NCBI GenBank assembly: GCA_035291705.1
Contig: DATDRM010000065.1
Coordinates: 1 to 5,257, forward strand
Source of the DNA: DATDRM01 sp035291705
GTDB lineage: Bacteria; Chloroflexota; Anaerolineae; Anaerolineales; UBA4823
Direction of reading: 5' to 3'
Length of the DNA stretch: 5,257 nucleotides
Positions 1 to 5,257 of the stretch are shown piece after piece (position 1 is the first letter of the stretch; each line of letters starts with the position of its first letter). The position numbers were made by a program, and so were the translations under genes. The notes under the pieces were generated by a model. It did no database searches. It was not told the DNA's origin and worked only from the letters and a program-made list of their open reading frames with translations.

Positions 1-537
1 GCTGACTACCAGCCTTCCGGCGATCTGCGTGTTATTTAATCCTTCGATCATCAAAGCCAGCACAGCCCGCTCGCGCTCCGTCAGATCCTGGCCAGGCGCG
101 GGCGGCTGGTTGGCCGCGTTTACAAGCGCCTGGGTAGCCTCTGGAGAGAGGGTGGCGCGCCCCGAGTGCGCTGCGCGGATGGCTCGGGCCAGTTCATCCG
201 CCGTCACATCTTTGAGCAAATAGCCGATCGCCCCGGCCTGCAGCGCGTTCTGAACCACCTCCTGCTCTTTGAAGCTTGTCAGGGCAACGACCCGCACCTT
301 GGGAAACTGCTGGCGGATGAGGCGCGTGGCGGTGGCCCCATCCATACCCGGCATCATCAGATCCATCAGGATGACATCGGGTAGGACCTGGCCGCAGAGC
401 TGGACGGCGGCCTCGCCGCTATCGGCCTCGCCCGCCAGTTCCAGATCGTCAAAGACCTTCAAGAAGGTTGCCAATCCCCGGCGCACCATCGTATGGTCAT
501 CGACCAACATCACTCGAATCGGTTGGGAAGGGCTCAT
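1..537 (-). CDS. NarL/FixJ (LuxR-type) response regulator, C-terminus cut by window edge
   Basis: This is the DNA-binding output half of a two-component system; phosphorylation by the upstream kinase would normally alter promoter binding. The minus-strand frame is open from an ATG at 537 to base 1 (179 codons, no stop). Residues 1-125 form a receiver domain beginning SPSQPIRVMLVDDH. It has the acidic pair D13/D14, phospho-acceptor D59 in LMDLMMPGMDG, switch residue T87 and conserved K109 in YLLKD. After a linker with NQPPAPGQ, the LuxR helix-turn-helix begins near residue 151 (LTERERAVLALMIEGLNN) and the window ends within it, just after the first HTH helix. Family members are about 210-230 residues, so roughly 35-45 residues are missing. 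The ATG lies 2 bp after the kinase stop, with a weak AGAAGG ribosome site at 548-553 inside the kinase gene, so the pair is an operon and probably translationally coupled. Target promoters are unknown. Confidence 0.95.
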   Translation of the reverse strand, partial: MSPSQPIRVMLVDDHTMVRRGLATFLKVFDDLELAGEADSGEAAVQLCGQVLPDVILMDLMMPGMDGATATRLIRQQFPKVRVVALTSFKEQEVVQNALQAGAIGYLLKDVTADELARAIRAAHSGRATLSPEATQALVNAANQPPAPGQDLTERERAVLALMIEGLNNTQIAGRLVVS

Positions 538-539
538 CG

Positions 540-2288
540 TTAACCGGCCTTCTGTTCCTGGGTCTCCACCCAGCGAATAACAATTTCGGTGCCGTGTCCC
601 GGCTGGCTGGTGATGGATAGCGTCGCCCCCACGGCTGTGGCGCGCTCACGCATCATGCTCAACCCATAGTGGCCGGGGGGCATCTGTTCGGGGTCAAAGC
701 CGCGGCCGTCATCTCGAATACGTAGTTCAACCGCACCTGTCTCATATTGTAGCTGGATGTCCACCCGGCTGGCTCCGGCATGTTTGGCAACATTATTCAA
801 CCCTTCCTGGCACAGGCGGTATAGCGCCACCTGCACATCAGCGGGCAAGGACCTTTCCTCTTGCAAGGCCTCTTGTCCTGTCACGGTCACGCTGATCGGG
901 ATGTTCGTCCGGCCTGCCAGCGCATTTCCCAACAAGCGCAGCAGGTCGCCCAGTTCGGCGTCCGTCAGGGTCGAAGGCCGCAGCTCGGCCAGCAGCAGGC
1001 GCATATCGGCCTGCGCGCCGCGCGTCAACCGGCGCAAATCCTCCAGGGATTGGCGCCCCTCATCCGGGTCTCGCTCCCACAGGCGCGGCAGAACTTCGGC
1101 GATCAGGCCAGCAGAGAAGAGGGACTGGTTGACCGCGTCGTGCAGGTTTCGCGCCAGGCGCTGCCGTTCCTGCAGCGCGGCGAGCGTGTGCGCATGTTCG
1201 TAAAGTTCGGCATTGACCATCGTGATCGCCGCCTGGTTGGCCACGGTCAGGGCCAGGACGGCGTGGTGAGCAGTGAAGAAATTCCGCTCGGCATGAGCAA
1301 CGCCCACGGCACCGATCACGCGGCCTTTGATGGCCAGTGGGACCCACATCCACGACTGCACACCCTCCAGTAGAATGCTCGCCTGATCATCCAGGAGTGA
1401 GCGGAGAAACCGTGCCGGCGGGTCAGAGCTTTGCACATCGGCGATCCGGGTAGACCGGCGCTCGTTGAACAACATCGTCAGAGCCTCCGGACTTTGCAGA
1501 CGGATTCGGAAAGGCATAGCCCGCTCCAGCGGTTGTGGCCCGCGCACAGCCAGGGCGGCCAGGGTTGAGCCCTCCAGCTTAAAAAGTCCGGCATGCGAAT
1601 AATCGATAATCACCCGCAGTTGGTCGAGGATCAGGCCCGGTTGCAGTTCGAGAGCGGAAGCCAGTGTTTGGGAGATCTCCAACAAGGTGGACTGTTCGCG
1701 GGTGCGCGCTTCCACTCGCTGTTGGAGCAGCCGCTCTGAATGGACTCGCTGGCTGACGTCACGAACGACACTCAGGAGATATAAGCGGCCCTGATCGGTA
1801 TATACTGTCCCGCTCAGTTCTACATAGAACTGTGAGCCATCCCGGCGCATGTGGACCTGTAGCGCTACGTACACGCCCTGAGACTGAACCGCCTGGACGT
1901 ACTTAGTGAACTGGTGAGAACTGTCAGGGTGGATGAAGCTGGTTGGGTGCAGGCCAATGAATTCATCGCGAGCATAGCCGTACATCGTGCACGCCGCAGG
2001 ATTGGCCTCAACCACCCGACCTGTCTCTACATCGTTAATGATCAAACCGTCGCTGGCGGTCTCGAAGATGCTCTGATAACGCTGTTCCCTTTCTTTAGCC
2101 TGAGATGGGGGGTTTTGGTTGCCGGTTTGCAGCGCTGCCAGCGCAGCTTGAAGATCCTCCAGCAAGAACTGTTCTGGTGATCCAGCGGACCAGCGCTTGA
2201 GAGGAATGGCGGGCGGTGCATCCGGGTTCTTAGCCGTTTGCTGGAGCAGGCTGGACAACAGCGCATAGAAATCTTCCGAAGGAGACAT
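540..2288 (-). CDS. Soluble PAS-GAF sensor histidine kinase, HisKA_3 (NarX/DegS-type) family
   Basis: This is a 582-residue two-component sensor kinase, the evident partner of the regulator 2 bp downstream. Numbering is from the ATG at 2288. After a Gln/Pro-rich N-terminus come a PAS domain (about 70-181, with IFETASDGLI, EANPAACTMYGY and a terminal VVRDVSQR), a short coiled-coil-like linker, and a GAF domain (about 200-363). The HisKA_3 dimerisation domain follows (about 370-438): ERQRLARNLHDAVNQSL contains phospho-acceptor H383 and the DxxxQ motif (D384, Q388) linked to phosphatase activity in this family. The HATPase domain (about 484-574) has an N box (EGLNNVAKHAG, N498), G1 (DDGRGF, 526-531) and G2 (GHYGLSMMRERA). 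All catalytic residues are present. There is no signal peptide or membrane span, so it should sense inside the cytoplasm; the ligand cannot be read from sequence. An in-frame GTG at 2324 would add 12 residues, but neither start has a Shine-Dalgarno, and the GTG falls in a candidate -35 box, so I prefer ATG 2288. Confidence 0.95.
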   Translation of the reverse strand: MSPSEDFYALLSSLLQQTAKNPDAPPAIPLKRWSAGSPEQFLLEDLQAALAALQTGNQNPPSQAKEREQRYQSIFETASDGLIINDVETGRVVEANPAACTMYGYARDEFIGLHPTSFIHPDSSHQFTKYVQAVQSQGVYVALQVHMRRDGSQFYVELSGTVYTDQGRLYLLSVVRDVSQRVHSERLLQQRVEARTREQSTLLEISQTLASALELQPGLILDQLRVIIDYSHAGLFKLEGSTLAALAVRGPQPLERAMPFRIRLQSPEALTMLFNERRSTRIADVQSSDPPARFLRSLLDDQASILLEGVQSWMWVPLAIKGRVIGAVGVAHAERNFFTAHHAVLALTVANQAAITMVNAELYEHAHTLAALQERQRLARNLHDAVNQSLFSAGLIAEVLPRLWERDPDEGRQSLEDLRRLTRGAQADMRLLLAELRPSTLTDAELGDLLRLLGNALAGRTNIPISVTVTGQEALQEERSLPADVQVALYRLCQEGLNNVAKHAGASRVDIQLQYETGAVELRIRDDGRGFDPEQMPPGHYGLSMMRERATAVGATLSITSQPGHGTEIVIRWVETQEQKAG

Positions 2289-2324
2289 AGAATATAGTGT
2301 ACCCCAGACTAGTGCAACTGTCAC
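2289..2324 (-). promoter_or_regulatory. Candidate sigma-70-type promoter of the kinase-regulator operon, probably leaderless
   Basis: On the minus strand, GTGACA (2324-2319, 5 of 6 bases of TTGACA) is followed by exactly 17 bp and then TACACT (2301-2296, 4 of 6 bases of TATAAT). Seven bases (ATATTCT) separate the -10 box from the ATG at 2288, so transcription would begin at or next to the start codon. No purine-rich ribosome site lies at the usual distance, which fits a leaderless mRNA. The alternative pair TTGCAC/TATATT has only a 15-bp spacer and would initiate inside the gene. Prediction from sequence only. Confidence 0.5.
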
Positions 2325-2339
2325 CTGATCGCATTTTCA

Positions 2340-2349
2340 AACTTAAGTT
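2340..2349. repeat. Perfect 10-bp palindrome AACTTAAGTT, possible operator
   Basis: AACTTAAGTT reads the same on both strands. It sits about 16 bp upstream of the predicted kinase -35 box, around -52 to -61 from the predicted start point, where activators often bind. The match does not extend beyond 10 bp, so chance is a real alternative. Confidence 0.25.
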
Positions 2350-2393
2350 CAGTTTCCGGCGATTTTGGGTGCTTTAGCCGGTGTGCCCAACGG

Positions 2394-2430
2394 CAACAAG
2401 CAACAAGATAGAGCTCACATCCACATCCAC
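2394..2430. repeat. Two short tandem repeats: CAACAAG x2 and CACATC x2.5
   Basis: CAACAAG occurs twice back to back at 2394-2407. CACATC occurs twice plus a partial CAC at 2416-2430. The two are 8 bp apart and lie in the middle of the intergenic region. They could be spaced binding sites or simple low-complexity drift; nothing decides between these. Confidence 0.35.
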
Positions 2431-2588
2431 TGCTCGGCGCCAACCAAGTCATTCGAGCGGCTGGTGTTCAGCCCCATGTTTTTCGTTCAGAACTCTAAAC
2501 TCAAATTATATGGCATGCACCTAAAATAGCCAGTATTCACCCGAATATCTTCTATATACCTGATGGATGCGGTAAGTAGCCAACCCAG

Positions 2589-2599
2589 TGGGGTATAAT
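2589..2599 (+). promoter_or_regulatory. Candidate -10 element (TATAAT) for the stress protein-glucan synthase operon
   Basis: A perfect TATAAT lies at 2594-2599, preceded directly by TGGGG. The predicted start point is near 2606, giving a leader of about 130 nt before the ATG at 2737. No good -35 hexamer is found at 16-18 bp upstream (the bases there read approximately CGGTAA), so it may depend on the TGGGG element or an activator. The same TGGGG-plus-hexamer arrangement occurs at the divergent kinase promoter. Confidence 0.5.
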
Positions 2600-2614
2600 T
2601 AAGCACCCAGAAAA

Positions 2615-2631
2615 GAGAACTAACACTTCTC
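2615..2631 (+). repeat. Inverted repeat GAGAA-N7-TTCTC near the predicted transcription start
   Basis: Two perfect 5-bp arms (2615-2619 and 2627-2631) flank a 7-base centre, 16 bp downstream of the TATAAT box. The position suits a repressor operator or a small hairpin at the 5' end of the leader. Five base pairs is too short to be confident. Confidence 0.3.
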
Positions 2632-2671
2632 ATTACTACCCTCTAAAATTGGTTCTGTAAAGTCATCCTAC

Positions 2672-2700
2672 AGCCCGGCGCCAGGAAGCCAGGCTCTTTT
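2672..2700 (+). terminator. Terminator-like or attenuator-like hairpin in the stress-protein leader
   Basis: AGCCCGGC (2672-2679) can pair with GCCAGGCT (2688-2695), with one C/A mismatch and an 8-base loop, and is followed by CTTTT. It lies after the predicted promoter but 37 bp before the stress-protein ATG, so if it acts it would be a leader attenuator or an RNA-stability element rather than a gene-end terminator. The T run is short and the stem is interrupted, so function is uncertain. Confidence 0.3.
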
Positions 2701-2725
2701 CTCCGTAAGGTTTGTGTCATTATTT

Positions 2726-2733
2726 GAGGAAGG
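2726..2733 (+). promoter_or_regulatory. Ribosome binding site of the stress protein (GAGGAAGG)
   Basis: GAGGAAGG ends 3 bases before the ATG at 2737, and its AGGA core is 6 bases away. This is a good Shine-Dalgarno match and fixes the start codon. It contrasts with the kinase gene, which has none. Confidence 0.8.
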
Positions 2734-2736
2734 GCG

Positions 2737-3693
2737 ATGTTTAAACGGATCCTCCTCCCGTTAGATAGTTCAAAATTGGCGGAGTGTGTTTTGCCGCATC
2801 TGGTCGCGATTGCCCGGGTTTGTGAGCCAGAGGTGCAGTTGCTGCGCGTCTCGGAGCCTTTTGGCGTGACGGCGCGCTTGCGCATGATTGACCCCGTGGA
2901 TTGGCAGATCCGGAAAGCTGAGGCTGTGAGTTATCTCTCTGGTATAGCTGCTCGCTTACAGAATGCAGGTCTGCGGGTATCCACGCATCTTTATGATGGC
3001 AGAGCCACTGAACAGATTATTGAAGTTGCCCACTCTTGGAATGCAGACCTGATCTTGATGAGCAGCCACGGGCAGAGCGGTTTAAGTCCGTGGAATGTCA
3101 GCAGTGTTGTGCAGCAGGTCATCCTGCGCGCCCACCGTTCCCTGATGATCATCCGAGCCTACCAACCCGTGACCGCAGATCTGACAGGCCTGCGTTACCG
3201 CAAGATCTTCCTTCCTTTGGATGGTTCCCAGCGAGCGGAAATGTCACTGACGTTAGCCGAATCTCTGGCACGTGCCCACAGCAGCGAGCTCCTGGCTGCC
3301 CACGTTGTTCGGCAGCCGGAACTGCCTCGCCGGACGTCCGCTTCGCAGGAAGACTTGCTGCTGGTCAACCAATTGACGGAGCGCAATCGAGCCGAAGCGA
3401 TCAAATATCTGGAAGACCTGAAATCCCGGATAGACATGCCCATCCAGACGATACTGGAGGTCAGCCCTAGTATTAGCCGCTCTTTGCACCAGATCGCTGA
3501 TGAGAACAATGTAGATCTGACGATTTTAAGCGCCCACGGTTATTCTGGCGACACACGCTGGCCCTATGGCAGCGTGGGGCTCGGCTTCATCGTTTACGGC
3601 AGCACACCGCTGCTGATCCTGCAGGATCTGCCGACCAACCGGATTGAGCCAACCCAGGCGGAGATCGCCGCCCGTGAAACCGGAGGCCGCTAG
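2737..3693 (+). CDS. Tandem-domain universal stress protein (UspA family)
   Basis: This 318-residue soluble protein has two UspA folds in one chain, twice the length of single-domain Usp proteins. Such proteins are cytoplasmic and bind ATP or other ligands under stress; their direct targets are often unknown. Domain 1 (about 1-140) starts FKRILLPLDSSKLAE and ends RSLMIIRAY. Domain 2 (about 154-297) starts YRKIFLPLDGSQRAE and ends TPLLILQDLP. The ATP signature of the family is GxxG-9x-G(S/T). Domain 2 reads S265-A-H-G268, nine residues, G278-S279, nearly intact. Domain 1 reads S109-S-H-G112, nine residues, S122-S123, so it has lost the second-half glycine and may bind ATP weakly or not at all. 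The start is set by a strong ribosome site at 2726-2733. Its stop (TAG, 3691-3693) is 3 bp before the glucan synthase start in the same frame, so both genes are probably one transcript and the stress protein may serve that enzyme. Confidence 0.95.
   Translation: MFKRILLPLDSSKLAECVLPHLVAIARVCEPEVQLLRVSEPFGVTARLRMIDPVDWQIRKAEAVSYLSGIAARLQNAGLRVSTHLYDGRATEQIIEVAHSWNADLILMSSHGQSGLSPWNVSSVVQQVILRAHRSLMIIRAYQPVTADLTGLRYRKIFLPLDGSQRAEMSLTLAESLARAHSSELLAAHVVRQPELPRRTSASQEDLLLVNQLTERNRAEAIKYLEDLKSRIDMPIQTILEVSPSISRSLHQIADENNVDLTILSAHGYSGDTRWPYGSVGLGFIVYGSTPLLILQDLPTNRIEPTQAEIAARETGGR
3682..3686 (+). promoter_or_regulatory. Ribosome binding site GGAGG for the glucan synthase, inside the stress-protein gene
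   Basis: GGAGG lies in the Gly-Gly codons near the end of the stress-protein gene, 10 bases before the GTG at 3697. No comparable site precedes the in-frame ATG at 3718, so it favours the GTG start and implies translational coupling. Confidence 0.6.
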
Positions 3694-3696
3694 GCC

Positions 3697-5257
3697 GTGC
3701 TGGATCAGGCTCCCATCATGCCGGCCGGGCCGCCGCCCGAGACCCAGCCGGACAACCCGCCTGTCAACCTGGAGACTCAAGGTCGCTGGCTGGCTGAAGA
3801 TCACCGCCGTCATGCCCAGGTATCGCCCGGCGCACGCACCCGCTCGTCTGGTACAGGTCACAGCTCACCGCACCCGGCAGTGCTCTTGTCGGCGCGTCTC
3901 CCCCGTTTTACCTCAATACTGAAAGAAGCTGCCAATCGCTTGCAAGCGCAAACCTCGAAAGCTGGACAGCTCTCGCCGGCTGCTGAATGGCTGCTGGACA
4001 ACTATTACATTGCGGCGCAGGCGCTCCGCGAAGTGCAGCAAGATCTGCCGCCGCACTATGAGCGCCAGCTCCCCAGCTTGCAAGCCGGGCACCCGCGCAT
4101 CTACGACCTTGCCACACAGATAATCCAAACCGAGAATGCCCTGCTCGACCTCAGGCGTGTCCAGCGCTTCGTAGAAGCCTACCAGGAAATGCTCCCGCTC
4201 ACGATGGGTGAGCTGTGGGCGCTGCCGACCATGCTTCGCCTGGGGATTCTGGAATGCCTTTTGGCGGCGGTTGCCCGGCTCACAGAGCTCGCGGGGGAGG
4301 CGATTACAGAGATTGCCCCCGTCTTGAAGTCCCCTGGGCAACTCGACGACCAGCTCATTGTGGAAAACAGTATCCGCAGCTTGCGAGCCCTGGCAGTTTA
4401 TGATTGGAAGCGCTTCTTTGAAACCTTAAGTCTGGTTGATTTTACCCTGCGCGAGGACCCGGCCAGGCTGTATGCCGGGATGGACTTTGAGACACGCGAC
4501 CGTTACCGGAAAGCCGTGGAAGAAATTGCCAATTCTGGGCAGGGTGATGAACTGGCAGTCGCCCGAGGTGCCGTAAGCCTGGCACGCACCGGGGTAGACC
4601 AGCTTACTCCGCATCCTGCGCCTGCCTCGCAAGAATCGCCAGATCCGGATGGTCATAAAGTCCTGAAATATCAGCTGGACGGCTGGGATGGATTCCGCTC
4701 GCAACCTGGCGCGCATATCGGGTATTATCTTCTGGGTCAAGGCCGTCCGGCGCTGGAACAGGCTGCTGGGTACACTCCGAAAGGCTGGCGGCGGTTGGAT
4801 CGCTTCATCCGTAGCCACCCTACCCAACTTTACCTGGGGTCGATTGCAAGCCTCTCGCTGGGATTTATGATTATCCCTCTGGCCCTTGCCGCCATGGTCG
4901 GGGCGCCGGCGGCAGAACTTCTGTTGGTTTTCATTCTCGCCTTGGTTCTAGCGTTAACAATTGCTGTGGACCTGGTCAACTATGCAGCCACCCAGGTCGT
5001 CAAGCCTGAGGGTCTACCACGTATGGATTTCAGCCAGGGCGTGCCGGAGGAGTGTGCGGCCATGGTTGTCATCCCGGCCTTGCTCTCTGGACCGGATGAG
5101 ATCGATTCGCTGGTGGCGCAGTTGGAGCAGCACTACCTGCGCAACCCCGACCCGGGTCTTATCTTTGCCCTGGTGACCGATTACATGGATTCACCGACGG
5201 AAAACCAACCCAGTGATACCGACTTGGTCAAATGGGCGCGGCAAGGAATTCGCGGTT
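3697..5257 (+). CDS. ndvB: Cyclic beta-1,2-glucan synthase-like protein (NdvB/ChvB/Cgs family), N-terminal part, cut by window edge
   Basis: The frame is open from GTG 3697 to the window end (520 codons, no stop). Family members are about 2,800 residues, so this is roughly the first fifth. In known members the inner-membrane enzyme polymerises glucose from UDP-glucose (GT84 domain) and a C-terminal GH94 domain controls chain length; neither can be checked in full here. Visible blocks typical of the family are WLLDNYY (98-104), LTMGELWALPTMLRL (168-182), REDPARLYAGMDFETRDRYR (252-271) and HIGYYLLGQGRPALEQ (340-355). Two hydrophobic spans follow (about 378-403 and 406-430), then the start of the GT84-like domain: MDFSQGVPEE (from 444), MVVIPALL, and FALVTDYMD with D495 and D498. 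A Pro/Ser-rich linker at about 308-338 looks longer than usual from memory. GTG 3697 is chosen because GGAGG precedes it and it lies 3 bp after the stress-protein stop; ATG 3718 is the alternative. The symbol is family-level: substrate and product are inferred. Confidence 0.88.
   Translation, partial: MLDQAPIMPAGPPPETQPDNPPVNLETQGRWLAEDHRRHAQVSPGARTRSSGTGHSSPHPAVLLSARLPRFTSILKEAANRLQAQTSKAGQLSPAAEWLLDNYYIAAQALREVQQDLPPHYERQLPSLQAGHPRIYDLATQIIQTENALLDLRRVQRFVEAYQEMLPLTMGELWALPTMLRLGILECLLAAVARLTELAGEAITEIAPVLKSPGQLDDQLIVENSIRSLRALAVYDWKRFFETLSLVDFTLREDPARLYAGMDFETRDRYRKAVEEIANSGQGDELAVARGAVSLARTGVDQLTPHPAPASQESPDPDGHKVLKYQLDGWDGFRSQPGAHIGYYLLGQGRPALEQAAGYTPKGWRRLDRFIRSHPTQLYLGSIASLSLGFMIIPLALAAMVGAPAAELLLVFILALVLALTIAVDLVNYAATQVVKPEGLPRMDFSQGVPEECAAMVVIPALLSGPDEIDSLVAQLEQHYLRNPDPGLIFALVTDYMDSPTENQPSDTDLVKWARQGIRG

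Larger units (their letters stand above)
2325..2736. other. Divergent intergenic region
   Basis: With the kinase promoter this makes about 450 bp between two divergent operons. I see no convincing coding frame on either strand, no tRNA and no insertion-sequence ends. The kinase frame is closed by a stop on the minus strand at 2339-2337. From about 2490 to 2665 the sequence is clearly more AT-rich than the flanking genes, as expected for promoter DNA. It holds a palindrome at 2340-2349, two short tandem repeats (2394-2407 and 2416-2430), a TATAAT promoter at 2594-2599 and two small hairpins at 2615-2631 and 2672-2695, listed separately. The stretch 2431-2585 shows nothing I can name. Confidence 0.7.

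Noticed and set aside
757..1373. Open frames on the plus strand inside the kinase gene (757-1203 and 861-1373)
   Set aside because: They lie antisense to a clear kinase with all catalytic motifs. Their Arg/Ser/Ala-rich translations resemble no family and reflect codon bias of the opposite strand.
2289..2324. Kinase start at GTG 2324, giving a 594-residue protein
   Set aside because: It has no usable ribosome site and the codon overlaps a good -35 match with a correctly spaced -10 just before ATG 2288. The extra 12 residues show no recognisable domain sequence.
2356..2381. Possible hairpin CCGGC / GCCGG
   Set aside because: Only 5 base pairs with a 16-base loop and no T run, upstream of both promoters. 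Too weak to list as a terminator.
2643..2885. Minus-strand frame of 80 codons across the stress-protein start
   Set aside because: It overlaps the ribosome site and N-terminal strand of a clear Usp protein and has no family similarity that I can see.
3526..3922. Overlapping frames on both strands around the stress protein/synthase junction (3526-3861 minus, 3644-3922 plus)
   Set aside because: The true frame is the synthase N-terminus, which continues directly into conserved NdvB blocks. The other frames are Arg/Pro-rich shadows without a ribosome site or family match.
4426..4827. Minus-strand frame of 133 codons inside the synthase
   Set aside because: The opposite strand encodes conserved family blocks and continues into membrane spans. 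The antisense translation has no recognisable domain.

Overview
The window looks like ordinary bacterial chromosome. No rRNA, tRNA or other taxonomic marker is present, so the host cannot be named with confidence. The style of the genes would fit a Chloroflexota-like (Anaerolineae-type) bacterium: a soluble PAS-GAF-HisKA_3 kinase paired with a NarL-type regulator, a tandem-domain universal stress protein, and a very large cyclic-glucan-synthase-like enzyme outside an obvious proteobacterial context. This is inference only.

The layout is two divergent gene pairs around an intergenic region of about 450 bp. On the left, reading on the minus strand, are a cytoplasmic sensor histidine kinase (540-2288) and, 2 bp after its stop codon, a NarL/LuxR-type response regulator. 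The regulator starts at 537 and is cut by the left window edge inside its DNA-binding domain. On the right, reading on the plus strand, are a two-domain universal stress protein (2737-3693) and, 3 bp after its stop and in the same frame, the 5' part of a large membrane enzyme (from 3697, running off the right edge). This last protein has the N-terminal domain, the first two membrane spans and the beginning of the GT84-like domain of cyclic beta-1,2-glucan synthases (NdvB/ChvB/Cgs). The regulator and the NdvB-like gene are both open to a window edge.

The intergenic region holds two candidate promoters facing away from each other. The kinase promoter (GTGACA, 17 bp, TACACT) ends 7 nt before an ATG with no Shine-Dalgarno sequence, so the kinase mRNA may be leaderless. 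The stress-protein promoter has a perfect TATAAT at 2594-2599 and would give a leader of about 130 nt that contains two small hairpins. Both -10 boxes are preceded by the same pentamer TGGGG. The region also has a perfect 10-bp palindrome and two short tandem repeats.

A plausible reading is that the kinase/regulator pair senses a cytoplasmic or redox/ligand cue through PAS and GAF domains and controls stress or envelope genes, possibly including the divergent stress-protein/glucan-synthase pair. Only the gene arrangement supports that link. I see no clearly novel system here; the most interesting points are the promoter architecture and the close in-frame coupling of the stress protein with the glucan synthase.
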